Shown here piece after piece: positions 8,771 to 12,922 of a stretch of 12,922 nt of DNA; the stretch's first letter is position 1; every line of letters begins with the position of its first letter. The notes beneath the pieces are model-generated. The model did no database searches and had not been told where the DNA came from. It saw only the letters and a program-made list of their open reading frames with translations. The stretch spans positions 1 to 12,922 of the forward strand of contig CAZQFZ010000073.1 of assembly GCA_964592635.1 (NCBI GenBank), given 5' to 3'. This DNA is from VMCP01 sp964592635. Lineage in GTDB: Bacteria; Bacteroidota; Bacteroidia; NS11-12g; UBA955. A program made the translations under genes and the position numbers.

Positions 8771-9244
8771 TCACTTTATCTGGGGAAGTTTATCCTTGAG
8801 TTCAGATAAATTCGTGTCTTTAGAAGCCGTAAAGTTGATTAAATCTCCATTTTTTAACGTGAGTCGAATTACCGTTTTACCAGAAGTTGTGTATGCTTTT
8901 CCGTATTTGAACGACCAACGCAATCCCCATCCCCCGAAATCTCTTAAAGGACGAATATCTAAAACTTCAATGGATTGAATTTCTTGTATGGGGATGAATT
9001 TTCTGCGCCAAATAAAAGGTAAAAAACGATAAGAGAAGCCGGAAGTATCTAATTCCCAAGAAAGGTTAATGCTGAGGAGGAGGGACAGTATAAAAATTGT
9101 GATCAGAGAAGGGGGGAGCCAAGTTTCGAGCAAACGGTTAGATTTATTGGGGTATTGAACGATAAGGAGTCCAAAAAGGAGTACAGAAAAAATCAATGCG
9201 TATAAAAAATAGTGCCGCATGGTATGGGTTTGCGCAATTTTCAT
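8771..9244 (-). CDS. Small two-helix membrane protein of unknown function
   Basis: I do not recognise a named family. The 157-residue product has two hydrophobic helices (about residues 11-28 and 42-60). A soluble C-terminal part carries DFGGWGLRWSFKYGKAYTTSG followed by alternating beta-strand-like segments (KTVIRLTLKNGDLINF). This resembles the small PH-like domain of other Bacteroidota two-helix membrane proteins, but that is pattern memory rather than a search result. The ATG at 9244 gives the length stated. A second in-frame ATG at 9220 (MRHYFLYALIF) is equally plausible and fits better with the TAAATTTG promoter box at 9249-9256, which would leave the first ATG without a leader. It ends 21 bp upstream of metG on the same strand. 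Confidence 0.7.
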   Translation of the reverse strand: MKIAQTHTMRHYFLYALIFSVLLFGLLIVQYPNKSNRLLETWLPPSLITIFILSLLLSINLSWELDTSGFSYRFLPFIWRRKFIPIQEIQSIEVLDIRPLRDFGGWGLRWSFKYGKAYTTSGKTVIRLTLKNGDLINFTASKDTNLSELKDKLPQIK

Positions 9245-9248
9245 TAGT

Positions 9249-9279
9249 CAAATTTACAGATTATTTTGTTTTGATGAAA
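9249..9279 (-). promoter_or_regulatory. Candidate promoter for the membrane-protein/metG pair
   Basis: On the minus strand TAAATTTG (9256 to 9249) matches TAnnTTTG exactly. A TTTC, near-consensus for the -33 TTG, lies 19 nt upstream (9279 to 9276). The element overlaps the divergent rpmH promoter, so the two -33 regions interleave. Confidence 0.45.
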
Positions 9280-9295
9280 TGCTTTCGTATCTTTG
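9266..9295 (+). promoter_or_regulatory. Promoter of rpmH-rnpA-yidD
   Basis: TTG at 9266-9268, 19 nt, then TATCTTTG at 9288-9295 is an excellent match to the Bacteroidota housekeeping promoter (TTG, about 19 nt, TAnnTTTG). The predicted transcript starts near 9300, leaving a leader of about 18 nt before the rpmH ATG at 9318. This also rules out longer in-frame starts upstream at 9219. Confidence 0.8.
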
Positions 9296-9317
9296 CGACC
9301 CTTTAATAGAAATCGTC

Positions 9318-9479
9318 ATGACAAAACGCACATACCAACCTTCGAACAGAAAGCGCAAAAACAGACATGGTTTCCGTGAGCGCATGGCAACAGCTAACGG
9401 TCGCCGTGTATTAGCTGCACGTCGTAAACGTGGCCGTCATAAATTGACCGTTTCCGACGAACAAAGTCACAAAGGTTAA
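9318..9479 (+). CDS. rpmH: 50S ribosomal protein bL34
   Basis: A 53-residue, strongly basic protein beginning MTKRTYQPSNRKRKNRHGF, with the family signature KRTYQPS and the conserved RMATANGRRVLAARRKRGRHKL segment. bL34 binds 23S rRNA deep in the large subunit. The ATG at 9318 is chosen because it gives the canonical N-terminus and lies downstream of the promoter. No Shine-Dalgarno precedes it, as is usual in this phylum. rnpA follows after 23 bp, the common bacterial rpmH-rnpA order. Confidence 0.98.
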   Translation: MTKRTYQPSNRKRKNRHGFRERMATANGRRVLAARRKRGRHKLTVSDEQSHKG

Positions 9480-9502
9480 TTGTTTGACCAATCTCTCTTG
9501 TT

Positions 9503-10171
9503 ATGAGTAATGCGCCGTCAGCAATGCGGTTTACATTCAGCAAGCAGGAGCGATTGAATAGCGAAAAGATTATAGCCCGGCTCTATGAGTCGGGCTTTGT
9601 TGTTTCAAAATATCCGTTACGGATTACGGCTTTGCTGTTGGAGCGGGAAGAACTACCTGAGGGGATTGTTGCTCAAGCCATGATCAACGCGTCGAAGCGA
9701 AAATTGAAAAAGGCAGTTCATCGGAATCGTATGAAACGAATTTTGCGGGAATTGTACCGACATCGAAAGCATCAATTGTATACCTTATTAGAAAAGGAGC
9801 AACTGGGATTGGCGGTGGCTGTGATTTATTCGGGTACTCATGTCGCTGAGTTTTGGGACTTAGAAAAGTCTTTTGATAAGGTTTGGCGTAAATTTTTCAT
9901 GGAGTTAACCAAGCAGATTGCAGATTTTAAGGAAAGTTCGGTTGCTGGTAAAACAGATTCTGGCAACCATGTTGAATCGATTACCGCGTTTGAAGACAGT
10001 TCAGTTTTAAATAACTTCGATTCCGGCAAACTTAATAGTTCAGACGCTGCTGGCGAGGAAAACGTCAAATCCCAAAGCTCGTATTCAGATAATCCAGTTG
10101 GTGATTCACAGAATAGTTCGATTTCAGAAGTTAGAGTAAATCATCCGGCGAATAAACATAAAGATGTATGA
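9503..10171 (+). CDS. rnpA: Ribonuclease P protein component with an unusual C-terminal tail
   Basis: RnpA binds the RNase P RNA and helps it recognise the 5' leader of pre-tRNAs. The conserved core spans residues 1-143. RFTFSKQERLNS (9-20) holds the early FxF/K-ERL segment, and KLKKAVHRNRMKRILREL (67-84) contains the hallmark RNR at 74-76. A second ATG at 9524 (Met8) is also possible as the start. RnpA proteins are usually about 110-140 residues. Here about 78 extra residues (145-222) follow, rich in Ser, Asn and Asp and without recognisable fold, including a degenerate 63-bp internal repeat. A terminator-like hairpin lies in codons 24-32. The stop overlaps the yidD start (ATGA at 10168-10171), suggesting translational coupling. 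Confidence 0.95.
   Translation: MSNAPSAMRFTFSKQERLNSEKIIARLYESGFVVSKYPLRITALLLEREELPEGIVAQAMINASKRKLKKAVHRNRMKRILRELYRHRKHQLYTLLEKEQLGLAVAVIYSGTHVAEFWDLEKSFDKVWRKFFMELTKQIADFKESSVAGKTDSGNHVESITAFEDSSVLNNFDSGKLNSSDAAGEENVKSQSSYSDNPVGDSQNSSISEVRVNHPANKHKDV
9574..9605 (+). terminator. Intrinsic-terminator-like hairpin inside the rnpA coding region
   Basis: AGCCCGGCTC (9574-9583) pairs with GAGTCGGGCT (9587-9596) around a TAT loop: 10 bp, GC-rich, one G-U pair. It is followed at once by the T-rich TTGTTGTTT (9597-9605). It lies 95 nt after the rpmH stop, within rnpA codons for Ile-Ala-Arg-Leu-Tyr-Glu-Ser-Gly-Phe. The position suggests partial termination after rpmH, lowering rnpA-yidD output; that role is inferred. 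Confidence 0.5.
9935..10030 (+). repeat. Degenerate 63-bp direct repeat in the rnpA tail
   Basis: AGTTCGGTT at 9935 and GATTCTGGCAA at 9956 recur as AGTTCAGTT at 9998 and GATTCCGGCAA at 10019, both offset by 63 bp. At protein level these are SSV followed by DSGN, and SSV followed by DSGK, 21 residues apart. The pattern suggests the extension grew by in-frame duplication. Confidence 0.5.
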
Positions 10172-10380
10172 TGAGGTGGTTGTTTATTGGTTTAATCAAA
10201 TTGTACCAAGGGGCCATATCGCCGTTGTTGCCAAACGCTTGTCGCTACACGCCCACATGTTCACAATACGGAATAGAAGCGTTTAAAAAGTACTCGTTTT
10301 TTAAGGCCTTGAAGCTAACGGTATTTCGAATAGGGCGTTGTCATCCTTGGGGTGGAAGCGGATACGATCCGTTGCCTTGA
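10168..10380 (+). CDS. yidD: Membrane protein insertion efficiency factor YidD
   Basis: A 70-residue member of the YidD family (formerly DUF37). It shows the whole signature: LYQGAISPLLPNACRYTPTCSQY with Cys25 and Cys31, then RIGRCHPWGGSGYDPLP with Cys58. The amphipathic N-terminus probably sits at the inner face of the cytoplasmic membrane. In other bacteria YidD assists YidC-dependent insertion of membrane proteins; yidC itself is not next to it here. The start overlaps the rnpA stop as ATGA, and a second ATG follows immediately at 10171. No Shine-Dalgarno is present, so translational coupling to rnpA is likely. Confidence 0.96.
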   Translation: MMRWLFIGLIKLYQGAISPLLPNACRYTPTCSQYGIEAFKKYSFFKALKLTVFRIGRCHPWGGSGYDPLP

Positions 10381-10468
10381 GGGAATTGGGTTTCTTAGAG
10401 GACGTTTTTTATGGTTTTCGGGGGATGTTATTTGCATTTAATTCGTTGGATGATTAAAATTCGTCGGC

Positions 10469-10492
10469 GATTGTCAAAAATTGTACACAATC
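10469..10492. repeat. Short inverted repeat upstream of the rpsF promoter
   Basis: GATTGT (10469-10474) and ACAATC (10487-10492) form an inverted repeat with a 12-nt spacer, and a second nested ATTGT-AC-ACAAT occupies 10480-10491. It ends 2 nt before the -33 box. It could be a regulator site, but the arms are short and AT-rich, so chance is a real alternative. The rest of 10381-10468 shows no gene or clear terminator. Confidence 0.25.
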
Positions 10493-10494
10493 AC

Positions 10495-10526
10495 TTTGTT
10501 TTTATGTGGATTATTTTCTATCTTTG
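10495..10526 (+). promoter_or_regulatory. Promoter of rpsF-rpsR-rplI
   Basis: TTTG at 10495-10498, 20 nt, then TATCTTTG at 10519-10526 closely matches the Bacteroidota consensus. Transcription would begin near 10532, only about 16 nt before the rpsF ATG. This excludes the longer in-frame ATG at 10506, which lies upstream of the predicted transcript start. Confidence 0.8.
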
Positions 10527-10547
10527 CACCCCCAAAAAATAACTATT

Positions 10548-10958
10548 ATGAGTAAAAAACAGTACGAAACTGTGATCATTTTAACACCCGTGCTCTCTGA
10601 GCAACAGATGAAAGACGCTGTTGCAGGCTACAGAGGGTTGATCACAGAAAACGGTGGGGAGATCGTTCACGAAGAGAACTGGGGTCTCACTAAATTAGCC
10701 TATCCCATCGACAAAAAAGGCACGGGTTTTTATCACTTGTTTGAGTTCAAAGCGGACCCTACATTTATCAAAGCTTTAGATTTGACGTATCGTCGTGATG
10801 AGCGCATTTTGCGTTACTTGACTTTGTCATTAGACAAATGGGCGATCGAATTCAATCAAAAGAAGCGCAGTGGAGAAATCAAAACTTCTTCAACCGCTAA
10901 GGAAAAGAAAGCTGCAAACATTGCAAAACTAGAACTAGACGAAGACGAGGACATCTAA
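10548..10958 (+). CDS. rpsF: 30S ribosomal protein bS6
   Basis: A 136-residue bS6 beginning MSKKQYETVIILTP, with the family's ferredoxin-like fold segments: YETVIILTPVLSEQQ, NWGLTKLAYPIDKKGTGFYHLFEF and RRDERILRYLTLSLDKWA. The C-terminal tail (about 110-136) is extended, first basic and Ser/Thr-rich, then acidic (LELDEDEDI). bS6 pairs with bS18 on the platform of the small subunit; in Bacteroidota both have been implicated, with bS21, in hiding the 16S rRNA 3' tail. The ATG at 10548 is chosen because it gives the canonical N-terminus and lies behind the promoter. rpsR starts one base after the stop. Confidence 0.98.
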   Translation: MSKKQYETVIILTPVLSEQQMKDAVAGYRGLITENGGEIVHEENWGLTKLAYPIDKKGTGFYHLFEFKADPTFIKALDLTYRRDERILRYLTLSLDKWAIEFNQKKRSGEIKTSSTAKEKKAANIAKLELDEDEDI

Positions 10959-10959
10959 T

Positions 10960-11223
10960 ATGAGCAAAGAAGCAAATTTTATCTTCAACCAAACACCTCA
11001 GGTGTTGCAAAAGAAGAAATACTGTCGTTTCAAAAAACACGGTATTAAGCATATCGATTATAAAGACAAAGACTTCTTGTTGAAATTCATCAACGAGCAA
11101 GGTAAAATCCTTCCTCGTCGTATCACAGGAACATCATTGAAGTATCAACGTAAAATCTCTGTAGCAGTGAAAAGAGCTCGCCATTTGGCGTTGTTGCCTT
11201 TCGTTGCTGACGGATTGAAATAA
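10960..11223 (+). CDS. rpsR: 30S ribosomal protein bS18
   Basis: An 87-residue basic protein with the bS18 core KKKYCRFKKHGIKHIDYKD, then LLKFINEQGKILPRRITG and LKYQRKISVAVKRARHLALLPF. It sits between rpsF (1-nt gap) and rplI (14-nt gap) in the standard S6-S18-L9 order, so the three are almost certainly one operon. bS18 forms a heterodimer with bS6 and contacts 16S rRNA at the platform near the mRNA exit. The start is preceded by no good Shine-Dalgarno; re-initiation from the rpsF stop one base upstream is the likely mode. Confidence 0.98.
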   Translation: MSKEANFIFNQTPQVLQKKKYCRFKKHGIKHIDYKDKDFLLKFINEQGKILPRRITGTSLKYQRKISVAVKRARHLALLPFVADGLK

Positions 11224-11224
11224 A

Positions 11225-11231
11225 AAGGAGG
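11225..11231 (+). promoter_or_regulatory. Perfect Shine-Dalgarno before rplI
   Basis: AAGGAGG ends 6 nt before the rplI ATG at 11238, which is ideal spacing for pairing with a CCUCC anti-Shine-Dalgarno. None of the other starts in the window has anything comparable, and this phylum is known for not relying on such sites. Confidence 0.85.
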
Positions 11232-11237
11232 CTAATC

Positions 11238-11678
11238 ATGAAAGTTATCTTAAAAGAAGACATCAAAAACTTAGGTCATAAGGACGATGTAGTAAACGTG
11301 AAAGACGGTTACGGTCGTAACTTCCTTATCCCTCAAGGTAAAGCTAAATTAGCCACCGACGGAGCTTTGAAAATGTTGGCAGAAGAACTTCGCCAGCGTG
11401 AATTCAAAATGGACAAGCTTCGTAAAGATGCTGAGCAATTGTCTGGAAGTCTTAACGGTTCTACCGTTACCTTGACAACCAAAGCAGGTGCTTCCGGAAA
11501 AATCTTCGGATCTATCACTTCTTTACAAATCGCAAATGCTTTGAAAGACAAAGGATTTGAAGTTGACAGAAGAAGAATTATGGTAGACGACATCAAAGAA
11601 ATCGGCTCTTATGCCGCTACTGTGAACCTATTCAAAGACATCAGCGCCTCCATTACTGTGGAAGTAATCGCTGAATAA
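11238..11678 (+). CDS. rplI: 50S ribosomal protein bL9
   Basis: A 146-residue bL9, full length for the family. The N-terminal rRNA-binding domain carries the signature GHKDDVVNVKDGYGRNFLIP followed by QGKA. A long connecting helix (about 45-75, AEELRQREFKMDKLRKDAEQL) links it to the C-terminal domain, with KAGASGKIFGSITSLQIANAL. bL9 binds 23S rRNA at the base of the L1 stalk. It is the third gene of the rpsF operon and the only one preceded by a strong Shine-Dalgarno. No terminator is seen in the 39 bp before the assembly gap. Confidence 0.98.
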   Translation: MKVILKEDIKNLGHKDDVVNVKDGYGRNFLIPQGKAKLATDGALKMLAEELRQREFKMDKLRKDAEQLSGSLNGSTVTLTTKAGASGKIFGSITSLQIANALKDKGFEVDRRRIMVDDIKEIGSYAATVNLFKDISASITVEVIAE

Positions 11679-11717
11679 TTGTTTGGTTATTGTTGTTGTA
11701 AAATGGCTGCTGTTAAA

Positions 11718-11817
11718 NNNNNNNNNNNNNNNNNNNNNNNNNNNNNNNNNNNNNNNNNNNNNNNNNNNNNNNNNNNNNNNNNNNNNNNNNNNNNNNNNNN
11801 NNNNNNNNNNNNNNNNN
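11718..11817. other. Assembly gap of exactly 100 N
   Basis: All bases are N. A round 100 is the usual placeholder for a scaffold gap of unknown size, so the true distance between rplI and the transporter gene cannot be read here, and the missing 5' end of that gene lies in or before it. Confidence 0.98.
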
Positions 11818-12922
11818 GTAGAGCTGGAATACAACATGCAACGTCTGGTTCCGGAGGATGATCCCGATGTTAAATTCTACGATGCTTTCAAGAAGAAATT
11901 CGGTGATGATGGCAATAAATTAATCGCGGCCATCAAAACACCTAAATTGTTTCAACTCGATTACTACCTTCAATTGAAGAAGTTGTGTGATTCGTTGAAT
12001 CAAATTCCGGGTGTTAAAGGCGTTTTATCCCCAACCAACGTGTATCATTTGGAATTGGATACCAATGAAACACTTCGCATGAACCCGTTGGTAAAAGAAG
12101 TTCCTCACAATCAAGCAGAATTGGATAGTTTAGGCGAAATCTTTTTTAACCTAAAGTTTTACGATGGATTGCTGTATAATCCGGATTCGAAAGTTTCATT
12201 GATTATCGTATCTGTAGAACCTACTTACATGTTCAGTGAAAAACGGGTTGAGTTGATCGAATCGATAACCGAGAAATTAAATGCTTTTGGTGCGGATCAA
12301 AAGGAAGAAATGCACATTACGGGACTGCCTTTTATTCGATACCAAAATGCTACTTCCATCAAGAATGAAATTATTCTGTTTACGGTCTTTGCGTTTATTG
12401 TAACCGCTATTTTAATTCTAGTATTATTTAAGAATATCGGGACTCTATTAGTATCGTTGTTATTTATTGCCATAGGCGTGTTAACCATGTTTGGTATCAC
12501 GGTATTATGTGGATTTAAACTCAATATCCTTTCTGGAACTCTCCCCCCCTTATTGGTAGTGGTGGGTGTGCAAAATACCATTTATCTCATCAACCAGTAT
12601 CACGATCAATATCGAAAGCACGGGAATCAGGCCAAGGCACTTACTCGCATCATCTCTCATGTGGGCGTTGCTACGTTTCTGATTAATTTTACTACAGCAA
12701 TCGGTTTTGGTACCTTTTATTTTACCAAAACAATTATCTTGGAACAATTTGGTATTGTTTCTTTCGTAACGATCAATATTATTTTCTTGATCAGTATTGT
12801 GGGAATCCCGATTCTGTATTCTTACCTGCCAACTCCAAGTCATAAACAAACCAAGCACTTAGATAGTAAAAGTTGGAATGGGTTTTTGAACTGGATTTCG
12901 CATTTGGTATTCAAACGCAAAC
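11818..12922 (+). CDS. MMPL/RND-superfamily transporter, internal fragment
   Basis: An open frame in phase with base 11818 runs 368 codons from the gap to the right edge; both ends are missing. The first 180 residues or so are a soluble porter-like domain (ELEYNMQRLVPEDDPDVKFYDAFKKKFG, with IPGVKGVLSP). Five membrane helices follow, at about 12367-12430, 12442-12515, 12537-12600, 12661-12725 and 12748-12825. This order, extracytoplasmic domain then a sterol-sensing-like helix bundle, fits the N-terminal half of an MMPL/RND protein, which normally has two such halves. TM4 reads PPLLVVVGVQNTIYLINQYHDQY: the position often holding the Asp-Tyr proton-relay pair in MmpL proteins is Gln-Asn. The substrate cannot be inferred; lipids or hydrophobic compounds are typical of the superfamily. 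Confidence 0.8.

Noticed and set aside
9219..9317. N-terminal extension of bL34 from an ATG at 9219
   Set aside because: The added 33 residues are unlike any bL34, and the stretch contains the promoter that drives the gene.
10343..10365. Hairpin CGGAT-ACG-ATCCG near the end of yidD as a terminator
   Set aside because: The stem is short and followed by TTGCCTTGAGG rather than a T-run.
10506..10547. bS6 starting at the ATG at 10506
   Set aside because: This ATG lies between the -33 and -7 boxes; the canonical MSKKQYETVI start is at 10548.
1..12922. CRISPR array, insertion sequence, tRNA, prophage or defence island
   Set aside because: No regularly spaced repeats, transposase, integrase, tRNA-like cloverleaf or defence-gene motifs were found on either strand.

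Overview
The window looks like a chromosomal housekeeping segment from a member of the Bacteroidota, most likely Flavobacteriales; I cannot name the genus. Three things support this. Promoters match the Bacteroidota form (TTG, about 19-20 nt, TAnnTTTG) in front of rpmH and rpsF. Almost no gene has a Shine-Dalgarno sequence. The gene content includes a TamL-type lipoprotein of the BamA/TamA family and a long DUF4175-like coiled-coil membrane protein, both typical of the phylum. The DNA is moderately AT-rich and almost entirely coding.

Layout, left to right. (1) Positions 1-2198, minus strand: tamL, missing only its C-terminal end. (2) 2192-2947, plus: a TrmH/SpoU-family RNA 2'-O-methyltransferase whose start codon overlaps the tamL start head to head by 7 bp. 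(3) 3001-6615, plus: the 1204-residue DUF4175-like protein. (4) 6620-8749, minus: metG, converging on the previous gene with a 4-bp gap. (5) 8771-9244, minus: a small two-helix membrane protein just upstream of metG. (6) 9318-10380, plus: rpmH-rnpA-yidD, driven from a promoter that interleaves with a divergent promoter for the membrane-protein/metG pair. (7) 10548-11678, plus: rpsF-rpsR-rplI behind a near-consensus promoter. (8) 11718-11817: a run of exactly 100 N, a scaffold gap. (9) 11818-12922, plus: the middle of an MMPL/RND-type transporter, cut at both ends.

The common themes are translation (MetRS, an RNA methyltransferase, bL34, bS6, bS18, bL9, RNase P protein) and envelope biogenesis (TamL, YidD, possibly the MMPL protein). 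No mobile element, CRISPR array, tRNA, rRNA or clear accessory island was seen, and I found no obvious new multi-gene system. The observations most worth following are small. One is a terminator-like hairpin written into the first 35 codons of rnpA. Another is a single perfect Shine-Dalgarno in front of rplI, directly behind the genes for two proteins known to help hide the anti-Shine-Dalgarno in this phylum. A third is the overlapping divergent start codons of tamL and the methyltransferase. The last is a set of Ser/Asn-rich repeat-like insertions in otherwise conserved proteins, including an unusual 78-residue tail on RnpA.
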